Shown here in pieces: positions 1 through 11,870 of a stretch of 64,000 nucleotides of DNA. Numbering within the stretch: position 1 is the first letter of the stretch; every line of letters starts with the position of its first letter. The notes beneath the pieces are model-generated. The model saw nothing but the letters and a program-made list of their open reading frames with translations, was not told the DNA's origin and made no database searches. Made by a program: the position numbers and the translations under genes. Origin of the DNA: Alentia gelatinosa (lineage: Eukaryota > Annelida > Polychaeta > Phyllodocida > Polynoidae); NCBI GenBank assembly GCA_950022655.1, contig OX465579.1, forward strand, positions 136,533,118 to 136,597,117, in the 5' to 3' direction.

Positions 1-83
1 AAAGCCAGCCGGGACGTCCATTCTAACTTCTTCCTCAAATGATTTATTCATATATGAGTGGAGCTAAATAACAATCGCTATAG

Positions 84-138
84 GGTTGCGTGGGGAAGAC
101 CTTGTGCGGTTTGTGGGACCTCCCACGCACAAGCAACC
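84..138. repeat. Imperfect stem-loop
   Basis: GGTTGC at 84-89 pairs with GCAACC at 133-138, and GCGTGGG at 88-94 pairs with CCCACGC at 122-128. This is an imperfect hairpin just left of the foldback element at 171-470. It may be part of the same insertion, but the second copy of that element near 51.4 kb lacks it. No function is assigned. Confidence 0.4.
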
Positions 139-170
139 ATATTGGGCCATTTGTATGGCAAGTAGGTACT

Positions 171-470
171 ATCGTAAAACTGGATGAGTTTTAATTTTGG
201 CCCCCGTATGCCACGACTGGGGTTTGGCATAGTGACTTCACGAGGCGAAGCCGAGTGAAGTCCGGAGCCAAAACCCCAGGAGTGGAATGCTATGGCCAAG
301 ATTAAAACGAATCAGGTTTTGATTTTATCCTACCCTGTCTCCTCGATTTTGTAATATTACTTGATAATAATTCTGTATGCCACTAGTGGCATATAAAACT
401 CCGTATGCCAGTCAGCGTGGCATACGGGAACTCAATGTTCAGCCTATGGGATTTTATATTAGGGGTAGCA
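171..470 (-). mobile_element. Foldback element, family C, copy 1
   Basis: About 300 bp that recurs, inverted, at 51303-51597, so it is a dispersed repeat. It is made of hairpins that reuse one core: TATGCCA 207-213 with TGGCATA 225-231; the perfect 18-bp palindrome TATGCCACTAGTGGCATA at 376-393; and CCGTATGCCA 401-410 with TGGCATACGG 418-427. Outer arms AAAACTGGATGAG... and ...AATCAGGTTTT flank the first half. There is no coding capacity, so it is probably a non-autonomous foldback or MITE-type element. The superfamily is not assignable. Relative to copy 2 it carries about 20 extra bases, including GACTTCAC/GTGAAGTC arms. Confidence 0.75.
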
Positions 471-1849
471 TAAATGTACATACTTCTGAAATTATGAGCC
501 CCCAAATCCAGTCTCCACCGTGTATGCATTAGATTAAAGAGGGGGCGTACACAAAATTTCCAAAATCTTTCATCTCTCTCCTTCCCCCGCATCAGAACCA
601 CCACTGCTCATTGCGTACGTACTTTGGGGATAGCCTGTTTTGATCATTTTTACTGTACTTGCCTTAATACTGACTTTATTTCTTTCACATAGCTCCTCGA
701 TATCACACATTCACTACCCACCCCAAAGCCCTCCCCACGCATCTGGTCACCACCCCATAACGCTAATTACACCCCCATCGCTGTCACCCTTTGTTTGAAA
801 TCACACCCTACACACGGTACCTGTGGGCCCGTGTGGAAATGACCACCGGGTCCCTAGCCTCTAATTTCTGTGTTGTCTAATGGTGCTGACCACCTCTCCT
901 AACAAAGTGTTAATTAGAGGAAAGACCTGATCTGCCTTCCCTAACCAACCTCTCTCCACCCCCATCCCCGACCCCGACCCCAATCACACGCCCTCATCCC
1001 ACCAACTGACCAATCAGTTGTGAGTTAATGTGATGCTGTCCAGGTCTGGTCAGTTTTGACCTTTACTGCCACCCCTTCACCCTCCCCCGTAGCCCTGAGG
1101 GTCATGGTGGACAAAAGCTGACCGTCCCTTCGGACTGCCCTAAAGGGATGAGCCGCTCAGAACTACCCAGAGCGTCATCGAGCAATTCTGAGCCATTTGG
1201 AATATCTCAGATTGGTAATATAATTTCTGGTTGCTCGGATTAGTTCAGATCCAAATTCCATTCTGTTTATGTACGAGGGAGAATGGTTTAAAATGAGAGG
1301 CACAGTAAAAGCAAATGATTACTTCAATAAATGAAGTTACTTCAGTAGTAAGTACTTTGTCACTACAAGGATCTATTCAAAGATCTTCTATATCCGATTG
1401 AAAACGTTCATATAACATTTGACGTGGTATATTACTTATGTACTGTAATATTTCTTTTATTCCTTTATCTATTCTGGTCTTTCTAGGTGCAAATTTGTTA
1501 TGCCTGACTTCCTCGCAGCCAGTCGAATATACAATATAGTTCTATATTATCTACTGGTTCATTGTTTTCAGTTGTACAATTGGGATAACAGCCCAGTTAC
1601 AATGCTTTATGATGATAATGGTGAAATGTGAATATGAATTGGTGTGATGGTGCCTCTATATTGACATCAGGGAATGTAGGCCTTGTTTAGTCGAATATTT
1701 TATTTACCTCTTCAGAATTAAAATGCCATAACCATTTCCATTTAAAATGCCAAAAGGGTTATCTATATTTTCAGATATAACCTGTTCTAATGATTTCATT
1801 TCAGGTTGTCGTTTTTTCTAGCAGTTCTGTGATAAAGGACAGGGAGGAG
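471..1849. other. Gene-free single-copy stretch
   Basis: No coding region or clear repeat is visible. About 690-1110 is markedly pyrimidine-rich on the + strand (runs of CCC, CTCC and CACCCC). The rest is ordinary AT-rich sequence with short stop-bounded frames only. Confidence 0.5.
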
Positions 1850-2420
1850 GAGTGGAACTGCTCATAACACGTCCGGCGAGCAGCTCCAATAATGCTGATA
1901 GGTCTCCAGCCTGCAGTAACTCACCTACGACCGGGGTCATAACGCCTGCGGCTTGACCAGTGGTCATTAGGTTCCTGGCGCTCCATTATCGCGACCACTA
2001 TGTCCTGCCGGCTACAAAACCGGACACTCCATCCTGCACTGACCACTCTGGCCAGTCGCCACGCCCCCACACCCCCTACGCCCCCTTGCAGCCACCCCAA
2101 CCCCACAGCGTCGCCATTCGGCGGGCAGGCAATCCACCCATGCGCCATTTACAAGTTAATAATTTGTCCCCCGCGCCGGCGCTTCGGATGTATTAATTTT
2201 TCTTATCTGGCCCATGGGGGTCGTAGCGGTGGTCATCCCTGACCCCGGCCGGGGTGTCGGGGGCCCGCCCCGCCCGCCTCGATCCCTCACGCCGACCCCT
2301 TTATAACTCAGTCTTATCGGCGCCCGGTCCACCGCTAATCTATCGGTTGGTCATCATTAAAGTGATTCATTAGCGCGGCCGCGACCCTGCTCACCCTCCG
2401 CCTTGTCCCTGTGCCCCGCC
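1850..2420. promoter_or_regulatory. Candidate cis-regulatory island
   Basis: GC- and CpG-rich block with homeodomain-type cores embedded in it: GTTAATAATTTGTC near 2155, TATTAATTTTTCTTATCTGG at 2191-2210 (also a GATA-like TTATCT), TTTATAAC near 2310 and GATTCATTAGCGCGG near 2364. Several overlapping 60-80 codon frames on both strands reflect a lack of stops in GC-rich DNA rather than coding; none resembles a known domain. Regulatory function is inferred from composition and motif density only. Confidence 0.35.
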
Positions 2421-2487
2421 CCAGGCTGTCCTCTGGTCGCTCGCGGCTTCTCTCCTCTACTCCATCAGTTTATCCTTGAGTTGCTCG

Positions 2488-2985
2488 GTGAGAGGAAGGC
2501 AGAGAAGAATCAAGAGGAACAGAGACGGAGCAACAGGAGGATGCAAGTTGCAGAGCATTTGAGTAATAGTAGAAGGAAGATGACAATATAGGATGAGGAT
2601 TTATATAGGGAATGTAATCAATGCAAGAAGAGCAAAAATAAAGGGAAGCGGGTGAAAGAATAGTGGTCCAATGCCAAACACCAGAAAGGGAATGAGGGTA
2701 AACAGTAAAAAGAAAGAGTTGAGCAGGAGAGAGGAAGGGATGTTCGCGGAAAGGAGGTGCAGAAGATGTGAAATGGGAAGAATGAGTTCATCAGGACAAG
2801 GAAAATAACAGAAGGGAAAGATGAGACCAGATGAGGAAAATGGAAAAGTGGAACAAGAAAAGGAAGAATAAAAAGGAAAAAGGTCACGAATACAGAGAAG
2901 AGAACAAGAAGAGGGTTGATTTATCTGGTCCAGAAAAAGGAGAAAAGAGAATGGGGATGAACATATACGTGATGGAGTGCATGAA
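2488..2985. repeat. Purine-rich tract
   Basis: About 500 bp where the + strand is dominated by A and G (GAGAGGAAGGCAGAG-like words), giving strong strand asymmetry. There is no regular unit. Frames here on both strands are low-complexity (Lys/Glu/Arg or Phe/Leu/Ser) and are not credible proteins. Confidence 0.6.
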
Positions 2986-4459
2986 TCTCATCCAATACCA
3001 ATGCCATCAATTGCCTCCCGAGATAAAGGATGGATATTCTGTATTGTATATATTATGCTGTATGCGCTTAGGATGGCTCACACTGTGTGTGATGTATAGG
3101 TGTCTGAGTACATATGATATATGAGGTTGTAATGTTAACGTATCATTTACATGATGTATATCAACCTACAAACTCTGGTGTCATCTCTAACCACAGCAGG
3201 CAGAATTGATTCTATGTTATTATGACGTTCTCGCGTCAAAACTTTCGACCTTGATGTATCTGTGCAATATGCTTTGGTATGTTGCAGAATAAGCGACACC
3301 ATATCAGAATGTTGAGTGTGATTTGAATTCTATTTCAAATATCAGGAGAAAATAAAACTGTATATATACTGGTTAAGTTCTTCACCTTACCAGTATATTG
3401 CATTGTAGAATTCGTTGAGTCAAACAGTAACCCAGACGCCTCTTAGCCGTTTTTAGCGATTTGTTGTCACCTTGTAATATTTGATACCCTAGTTTGCGTG
3501 ATGACTGTGACCTTGTCTTTCTTGTTTATCAAGTAGTAAATAGGAGTTATCATGATCCGCGTAACTAATACATCCCTTAGCAGCCGTCACTAATACAGAC
3601 ATGTAAGTGACATCTGCAAACAACAAACAAAGACTTATAGACTTGAAGTGCCTCCCAGTGAATCTGAGCACCTCGGCATGACCATGTCGAGTTACCCACA
3701 CTTCTCTACAGATTGCAGATTGCCTGTAGGGGTCACTTTCAGCGCCATCACACTCATGCACCCCAACCCTACCCGACCAACACTAGGGTCAACATCGAAC
3801 AGGGGAAGGCGTCCCTGTATACCGAATTGACTTTTTTAGTCCTATCCTTTAACGGTTAAAAAGTCGGCTCTTCTTTCAAATCGCTTTCACCTCTCGACAT
3901 CTCCTTGCTCATTTTTATGTGCTAACGCATTATTCACAATGTTAGAGTAACTCACATTCTCTCAACTCCCGATTCGGTCATCCATACTGCTGACCCACTG
4001 TTGGCTTTTTTATGGTGGAGAATATTTTATTTTCAACTATTCATGAGCTGACCCAGTGTTTGTTGTCTCTTCGAGTTGTGACCTTTCATGTATCTGCTCA
4101 CACACTGCATGCTCAGTTTCTACAAACTTTGCCCGTTTTCCACTAGTTTAGTACATTGCTAATTTCATTCTAATTTAGATATATTTTCATATTCATTTTG
4201 GCAGAATTTTACTCCTGTACCTTTGTTCTTCGTCTTAATTGTCGTTCCTTGCTGCAGTCATTTTGAATGCATTTTTCACTATCATATTCCATCCCCTTGA
4301 TTTCTGTTCAATTCCCTAAACCTTGAGCTACAAAGCCTCTGGTCTGCCTTTTATCTTCCACCCTCTCTTTTGTTGATTTTCTGTCAAGCTATATTTCACC
4401 TCATCATTATTACCCTCTGCTCATCTCCTTTCGACCGCCCGTCTTCATCCCGTTCACCT
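2986..4459. other. Gene-free single-copy stretch
   Basis: Nothing recognisable. There are short frames only and no long repeat. About 3840-4460 is pyrimidine-leaning on the + strand. Confidence 0.5.
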
Positions 4460-4860
4460 CTTGCTCACCTCCAGGGCGCCTTGTGTCCGACATGAAAGCT
4501 TATTTACGAGGCCAAGGACCTCCCGGAGAAGCCTGAACAACGACAAGATGGCCCGACGTCGATACATAAATCCCCATACCGGAGGCGGGGGCCGTCAGTC
4601 GGGGTCCCTGGCCACCGCGCACCGCCGACCCGTCTCCATAGCTGCGAGCTGCTCGAGCGTGTCCCTGGTGAGCAGAAGGCCCGGTCGGAGAGCAGCTCAG
4701 ACGAATAGACTTTGATCGACTCACGCACCCTCCTGCGGTGTCGCACTTAATCAACGTGAACAATGTCTCGGTTCGGCCGCGAGGTGCTCTATCAGCAGAG
4801 TGGCCTCGTAGGTCTACGTGGTTCCTGCTACAGTCACCCTCCTCCGAGCCGCTCTAAATA
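4460..4860. promoter_or_regulatory. Candidate cis-regulatory island
   Basis: CpG-rich block with frames of 80-87 codons open on both strands at once, which argues for GC-rich non-coding DNA. It contains a TCF/LEF-type CTTTGATC near 4711, an AAGATGGC YY1-like word near 4545, and homeodomain/SOX-like words (TTATTTACGAGG near 4500, ACTTAATCAACGTGAACAATG near 4745). Function is inferred only. Confidence 0.3.
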
Positions 4861-5879
4861 CTGTATACCCGTTCTGATTTAGTTACAAATATAAAAAACA
4901 TTATATGACTGGGTTGTATGACAGGGCGTCAACTGGCTCAGTCATAAAGTACTAGGTAGTTCATCAATACATGAAGAATATCTTGTATGAACTATCCCTT
5001 ATTTTCACAAATATTATGTATACCTACTCTGTAGACTAAATCCTTTTAGAAGGCATTGGAATGATGATCTTTGTCGTCCTACTGCTTGAAATTAGGTTCA
5101 CAAACACAGATGAGATAAGGGTTTCAAAATCCCCGAAGATGCACCACAGGTCCCACCACAGGTGGCTGACTTAAACCCCAATTTGATGCTCCCGTCCCAG
5201 AAGTGTGGCAGCTCAATGCAGGCAATCTCCGGCAAGAAGAGGAGCCAGTACAGGAATCTGATAAGTGTTGGTGCCTTTAGCTATCTTATGCTAGTGTTTA
5301 CCATTTAGTCAATATATAGTTCCCACGGTGGCATTCATGTACCTCACATAAAATTCTGTTCCTTTTTTGGTAAATGTTGCCAACAATTGCGGAGGAAAAC
5401 ATGTCTTAGGGTGATGAAACACTACAAAGAAAATGAAGAAATTCTGTTCGAGTACAGAATCTCAGCTGGATTTGTCTCAGACAAACACCCTATGAGGTAC
5501 ATGAATCCCATCGTGTGAATCCCACATTACCGGACTAACCCCAGTACTTAACCCATTTCACTCTTACCGTTTTTCGTATACCTTTTCTCCTGTACTATTT
5601 CCTATTTACCATCGCTCATATATACAGCTTCTGCTATACCATAAGATTTCCCCTATACTGTTTCTCAGATACCATTGCTCTTCTATCATATCTCCTACAG
5701 CACTTCATCCAACCAATTCCCATTCTGCAATACTTCATTGATATCTAATTCCCCTATACCCTACCTTACAACACTTCTGCCGTATGTGAAATATCCCTCC
5801 TATACCACTACCTCACAAAACACTTCATACATCAGAAGCTTCCAAACCTGAATTCTCCTAACCACCCTCCTCCACCCTG
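4861..5879. other. Gene-free stretch, cryptic repeat at its right end
   Basis: 4861-5560 shows nothing recognisable. About 5560-5830 is pyrimidine-rich with a loosely recurring word of the CCCTATACC / CCTATACCAC type, suggesting an old, degenerate tandem repeat. Confidence 0.4.
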
Positions 5880-6240
5880 CCCTCCCTGCCCGCCCCCTCT
5901 ACTGCCGGTGCCCTTTTCTCACCGTCCGATCGTCGACTCCCTATCAGTCGGTGTAATTGGGGCTTGCTGGGCGGCACGGACCGGTGGCGGGGTGTTCGTG
6001 GCCGGGCAGTGAGGCGCTATGGTCGGCGGTAATTTGCGGCGACGTGTCGGCAAGGGGCGTCTCCGTGTTACCCGCTCGGTAACAACATCGGCCGGACACG
6101 TGATATTCACCGCCCGCCCACAGCGCTCGCTCCGAACCCGATGGGGAGACCTACGGAGTAAAGGTCCGGGGTGGACTGATGTGAGGTCACTAAAGTTAAC
6201 CTTTAGATCTTTTTGTTCCTTTGTGATACCTTATGGATGA
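5880..6240. promoter_or_regulatory. CpG-rich island, possible regulatory element
   Basis: GC- and CpG-rich sequence with an ACACGTGAT E-box near 6097 and CGGTGTAATTGGGGC near 5950. Frames on both strands are short (63-73 codons) and unrecognised. Promoter or enhancer role is inference. Confidence 0.3.
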
Positions 6241-7019
6241 TATAGATTGAGGTTAACGGTCGTGGATATAAACAAATATAGAACCAAGAAACATCAACGG
6301 ACTAATGATGGCCAATTCAATGTGACCAAAGTGTTGCCATCATTTCCATACACTACTTCAAATCGGGTACACATTTCTATGTACTACTCGCACCCTAAAA
6401 CTAAACCCGTACTATCGAATAAATCTCTAACCTCTGCTCTCTAATCTCTGCCAGGCGATCTCGTGCAAAATTACGTCTGCTCTGGTTGGAGGCATCGGCT
6501 TGGTGGTTGACTCGTAAACATTTTGTTGGGTGATGGAGTTCACAAAAATTAAATTGGTAACTTCGAAAATTGGTTGTTTCTGTTCGATAAATATGTAGAT
6601 TCTGTGTTTTTCAACAGCTAATCAAAAGGAAAGTACTTTCACGCTATCTATTCAACCTTTATGAAAAGTCAAGCGGATTCCCGCTTCTGAAATCTCTGGT
6701 TTTACCAGGGGCCTATCCAGGTTCTCAAAAACGTCTCCACCCCTAGCTAATTGCACATACACTTACCGATCTGGCCTTAGGTCCCTGGTTATGGCCCCTG
6801 GTTATCGGGTAACTTTTGCTTGCCAGTCCTGGGGATGTAGGAGTAGAGTGCAGATCGACAGCCAAGCCCCATCCCCATCGCAGTCATATTTTTCTTCGTC
6901 GATTGAAAGTTAAGTTCGTCTAAGTGCATTTGTTATAGTATAAGTGCCACCCCTCGGCGGTTAGGCGACAGTCAGACGCGTTCTGCGCGTCCTAAAGTGT
7001 AGTATAACACCCTGCCCGG
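6241..7019. other. Gene-free single-copy stretch
   Basis: No gene, tandem array or inverted repeat recognised. Composition becomes GC-rich toward 6950-7019. Confidence 0.5.
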
Positions 7020-7220
7020 CGTCCAAGTTGATAATTTATTAATTAACTCAACCATCAATAACATCTTTAAACGCCACCACGCGTCGCCTCGGTGTCTCCG
7101 TCACGTGATCCGTATCGCTGCGTCCTTGTCATCTTAGCGACCACCGGAAAGATGCATCTGCGCATGGTGGGAATCAGCGTTCGTCGCGCCGCCTGGTGAG
7201 AGCATTACTTTTTGTCAATC
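7020..7220. promoter_or_regulatory. Promoter-like motif cluster
   Basis: Homeodomain-type AATTTATTAATTAAC near 7032, a CACGTG E-box in GTCACGTGAT at 7100-7109, an ETS-like ACCGGAAAG near 7143 and an NRF1 half-site TGCGCATGG near 7159, in a CpG-rich setting. This combination is typical of animal promoters or proximal enhancers. No open frame starts convincingly downstream, so the target is unknown. Confidence 0.4.
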
Positions 7221-7368
7221 AAATTGCGTATAGGCGCCAGAGACCCTGCAACTGAGGGTGGCATTTTGTTGCACTTGACGGTATTTTTGAAAATTTTAAA
7301 ACGAGAACAAAAATAAAACAGACCAGCTACTGACAGCCTGCTGGGACGGTATCCTGTGGCGATGGTGG

Positions 7369-7694
7369 GTATGCGTTTCCTTCTTCTTCAGGACAGAATG
7401 GAAATTAGGGTTTATTGATATTTACAACGTGGCGTAGATGCTAGAATAGGCCGTGTCTACTCTTGTTTTCATATACATACGCTCGTATTGGGCACCAGTG
7501 TAGACAGCGCAGACAACATGTTTGTCGTGTATCTACGCTGGTGTAATGGCTGTATTGCGCATCAGGCATAGACAGCGCACCAATGTGATGTCTACGTCGG
7601 CGTAGACATTGCAACAATATAATGAATTAAAAAATGATAATCTACGCCCGCGGTGCCTTCTCTACGCCGAAATTAGACATAGGGAAACGCATAG
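7369..7694. mobile_element. Probable inverted-repeat element (family E)
   Basis: TATGCGTTTCC at 7370-7380 is matched by its reverse complement GGAAACGCATA at 7683-7693. Between them the word TCTACGCC/GGCGTAGA recurs in both orientations (about 7431, 7533, 7591, 7601, 7641, 7661), including the perfect stem TGTCTACG 7589-7596 with CGTAGACA 7601-7608. A short non-autonomous foldback or MITE-type element fits best. There is no clear target-site duplication and no second copy in the window. Confidence 0.45.
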
Positions 7695-8655
7695 GTTCGT
7701 CCTGTGCTGGTGCCAGGTCTCTGACTATTGTGTCTCACTTGAGACGTCTAGTACCATTGGCAGTCGGCAGGGGGATGGTGGGTGAGGGAGAATGGGTTAT
7801 AGGGGTGGGTACTGAGAGATAAGGGGGTGGAGGGTTGCAGGGGTGAGGCTTAGGGAAAGCAGGACGGACTGGCACTGATCAAGCTTTCTTCACAATGTAA
7901 ACCTCTCTGGGGATCCGGCCCGGCGACGATAGTTTCCACAAGGATAACCAAGTTTACTGAGGAATTAGCCTACGCCACACATTGCAGTTCATGTGTGGGG
8001 TCAAGGCGGTCAGACTGCACCTCCTATGGTTGACTTTCGCAGGGAAAACCTCACAAAAATCTCCGTATACCACCTCCTATACCCCCACCCTCCCCCGCCC
8101 CCAGCACTTCCATGAATACCAATACTTTGCCTTCATCCTCTACCGAACAAAAAAAATGAATTTTTATCAAAAGTGAAACTCCGGATGTATACCTCCCTGG
8201 GGAGCCATCGATCAAGGGAGTGTGCAAATTGAACTGCCCCCGAGAGGCAGCCGGGGGATATGTCAGAACCTTATACATATATTTATCGTGTATGCATACT
8301 GTGGTCGACAGGGATAACTAATACATCGGCAGGCGGTGGGAGAGGGGGCGTGGTGCGGACGGTGAAGCTGGACCGCTCCATTACAAAACGTTTACTTATT
8401 AAGCGTGGCGGTGGACAGCTTGCCCCCCAGGCGCCTCCCGCCTTGGCTATGTGCACGGGGAAAGTCAGGGTGGGGACGAGTGTTCCCTGATGATTGATGT
8501 ACAATTGATCCAGTGCAAACACACCTACACATTTGATGAACAAGCGGGGTAGTGGGCGATTAAAGGGACGGATGAATTGTGGATGGACTCGATGAATATA
8601 GCACAAGCACCGAGTTACATAATAGTCAGTGTTTTACCACGTATACTCCAAGTAT
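7695..8655. other. Gene-free stretch with GC-rich patches
   Basis: No recognisable gene. 8320-8480 is GC-rich and open in both strands (76 and 107 codons), with no domain resemblance. Confidence 0.45.
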
Positions 8656-8660
8656 ACATA

Positions 8661-8750
<90 letters not shown>
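8656..8750. repeat. (TA)n microsatellite
   Basis: Pure TA dinucleotide from 8667 to 8746 (about 40 units) with imperfect edges. It produces spurious Tyr-Ile frames on both strands. Confidence 0.98.
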
Positions 8751-8751
<1 letters not shown>

Positions 8752-8912
8752 CCGTACACATATCACAGACCAAGATATTTGTGGAACGGTTTTGCAAGAA
8801 CAATGTGTAATATTTGATCTTCCATGTATTCATATGTACACTTGTCAAATTGTGATTGAGTATCTAGGGAATACTGGTTAGTGTGCCAAGATGTAGGAGC
8901 CGACCAATTTAG

Positions 8913-8940
8913 TTTACTAAACCCGACCGGGTTTGGTAAA
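8913..8940. repeat. Tight stem-loop
   Basis: TTTACTAAACCCG (8913-8925) and CGGGTTTGGTAAA (8928-8940) form a 13-bp stem with one T/C mismatch and a 2-base loop. No direct repeat flanks it. It is not followed by a T-run on either strand that would make a terminator-like structure. Confidence 0.6.
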
Positions 8941-9479
8941 TTAACCAGTTCGGGTCCTCTAAATCGTTATTCCAGACGTTATCGATTCATAGCAAACATG
9001 TAGAGATGTGACTGTCTTGCATGCTCTGATCTCACACACCCTGAGGTCAATGAGCCGGAAGCAGTTACTCTCCAAGCACTGAAATCCAGTTACTATCGAA
9101 TTGTTCGCCTGTGAGTTTGAAAGTTCTGCTGTGAGAGTGCCATGGAGACTGATAACCACTTTACGACGCTCTGCTCAGTGGCTGCTCGCAGCGTTGTCGA
9201 CTGAATTTTGATTGAGAATTATCTTAATTGGGTATGTATTTAAGATGACGAACGTTTTGCAGGGGTAAGAGTAACCCTATCAACCCTTTTCTCGATGCTA
9301 GAGCCATTCCATAGAATTAACCTAAAGAAATGCTGAAAAAACGGTTTAACCTAGTGTCTTCCAAAAGTCACATTGCTAAGAACAAAGATCCGCTTCCGAT
9401 TAATCAATGGTTAGAGATTATAATTAATGACTGAACGCAGAGGAAATGTTTCTAACGACGTATTTCAGAAACAACACCC
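8941..9479. other. Gene-free single-copy stretch
   Basis: Nothing recognisable beyond short frames. Confidence 0.5.
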
Positions 9480-9900
9480 ATGTGTTCAGTAGTAGGACGC
9501 TTTAACCACAGTTGACAGAACCAGGCGTCGAACCCGTTGACCGGGACTTGGGCTACACATGGCCGGGGAACATCTGTCAGAGCCCGTCCCCACGCACCAG
9601 ACACCGCCACCCCACCCGTCCTGTCCCTCCCGGGTCTCCTCGCCCTGGAGCAAGCGTGACAGTGACCAGAAGGCTGCAAGAGGACAGGCGGCTTATTGGG
9701 TTCACCGTCCGTGTCTCAGCGGGCTCACCATCCAGGGTGACCGGGTTGGGCACTGGAAGGGGTATGTGTGGATACAGGAGACGGCGGTGGTGGAGGAGGA
9801 GAAGGCGGACAGCGTCCAGGTCATGCGTAAGAGTGGATGGAGGGATAGAGGTGGTATGTGGAAGCAAACGGAACATTGACGACCTAAAGGTAAGAAGGAT
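9480..9900 (+). other. GC-rich island with open frame and splice-donor-like end
   Basis: Two overlapping + frames (9512-9952, 146 codons; 9559-9879, 106 codons) and a 109-codon minus frame all lie here, so openness is a composition effect. The + strand reads CTAAAG|GTAAGA at about 9886-9897, a good donor consensus, so a non-coding or 5' UTR exon is possible. No protein domain is recognised. As a coding exon it is weak. Confidence 0.2.
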
Positions 9901-11239
9901 AAACACTAGGGAAACAAGAGTTTCTAGCAGAGGGTTTGATCAAAGAGATTAGAATAGATTAATCACGTTTGTTTGATGAACCTGATATGATAGCAAATTT
10001 TAAATGATCGAGCATATATCTTTCAGAGATAATAATATACCCCCGCCCCCTTGTCAGTATAGGTCCGAATAGTTATAGTTAAGAGGGAGTGAATAACCCT
10101 GAAGTAATTAATAACGATGATCTGTCTATTCCAAAATAGTTACACACATGAAGGTGAGGAAAATCAGCCATAAGGAAACAGGAAAGGAGAATATGCCAAA
10201 GGTAATATTGGAGTAACTGTGATGATGGGAGGCAGGTTAAAATGTTGAAGGAATAAGGAGAATGTAGAGTTAGCGGAGGGTTTTCTCGGAATGGATGATG
10301 ATAAGTTAGTTCTATCTTTGAATATTTCCATTCTTTTGAATCCCTGGAGCTAGTTCCCAATTGTTTAGATAGGAAGCCATATAAAAATCCCAGCAAATGA
10401 TAATTGATGTTGAACGTGCTTATTTTCTATGGAAACCGAGGCATTACGCCTTTAACCTACATGCTGTGTAAATTGTTATAACTCATAATAAGACCTTTAG
10501 AGACATGCATTACGTGTAACTTTCCTTCTACGTGACTTTGATGGATTTCCAACCTGGCAACACCCTCGTTAGATGCGAAACACCAGGATAAGAAATGGAA
10601 ATCTTGATAGACAAGCCTACTCATTGACACCTATTTATCATCCTCCCCGTCTCCGGATAAGACACCTTATCGCGTTCTAATCTCACTGCAGCCTACCTCC
10701 CTGTTCCAATCAAAGCCAAACGGAAACAGCGGAATATGTTTTCTCCGCCGGTTAATATAATGTGCGGTCTGGCAGTCATCGCTGTGGTTGTGAAAGGTTA
10801 AACGGATAACACTCTGTTAGTGCCATGTTGCGTTGATGCTATACCAGGGGTGTTATCAGTTACCAACCCCAGCCCCGCTAGATAGCGCCACGGTGTAGGG
10901 ACTCCTTCACCGTGACCTTTACCCCTAACCCAGCCCAAGGCCGTCTGGTAACAGCGAAATGCGGCGTGTATATGTCCTCCACGGTACACGCCGGAAACAT
11001 TAGCCCAATTTGTTGGCCATCAGTGGCAGTCGACCCTCGGGACCCTGGAGTCGTTACTCATATACTACTCACATTCTGACCCGACTCCGCACCTCCCATA
11101 GCCCAGTCCACCAGTGCTGCTCCCATATCCTGTCAGGTTCACCTTCCAGCATCATCCCCTGCCTGGTTGTTAGTGGGTATACACAGGACTGGAGGTCATA
11201 TACTGAGAGTGATAACCAAAGAAAAAAGAATAACTGGAA
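9901..11239. other. Gene-free single-copy stretch
   Basis: No gene or repeat recognised; a 105-codon minus frame (10079-10396) resembles no known family. Confidence 0.5.
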
Positions 11240-11870
11240 ACTGTGTGAATAGGAGTGAAAGTGCTAGTTGGAGAATAAAATCAGAGAGTATATACATCGA
11301 CTTGGTAAGAAAATAGGATGGACAATTATATAATGGTAAATATTATACATACAATGAGAAGGAATCAAGTACTATAGAAAGCAGGGAAATTGATTCGGTG
11401 TAGAACATACGAGGTGCAGTAATATTGATCAAGGAAAGAGAGGAGGGGAGAGAAGGAAAGACAGAGGCTACCTCGATATTTTGAGAAGACAAAAGGAATG
11501 AGGCAAGGAATTAGAGGGAGATAAAAGCAGAGAGGCAGAGTAGAGAGTAAGCTATACATAACGTGTGAAACAGACGACATAAAGACATATAATGAGAAGG
11601 GAATAAAGTGGGTCAGAGATAAATAAAGGCAGAATAACAGAGACAGAGATGTAGAGACGCAGAGAAAAAAGAAGAACTACAGAGGAACAGAGAGAGATAA
11701 ACACCGCGAGGAGAGAAAGTGAAACAAAGACCAAGGCATCCGTAAAGAAATTGATAGATAAAGTCTGACAAAAAAAGCAAAAAGACAAGGGAAATATAAT
11801 CAGAAGGAAATAGATATAGAGACAGAGATACAGGGACAGAGGAGAAGCCAAGGACGAGCTCGGTGACGTT
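11240..11870. repeat. Purine-rich tract
   Basis: About 630 bp with a strongly A+G-biased + strand (GAGAGA, AGACAGAG and AGAAG words, no fixed period). Minus-strand frames here (71-99 codons) are Leu/Ser/Phe/Tyr low-complexity and are composition artefacts. Confidence 0.65.

Noticed and set aside
8913..8940. Stem-loop as another miniature mobile palindrome
   Set aside because: No direct repeat at its flanks and no second copy in the window.
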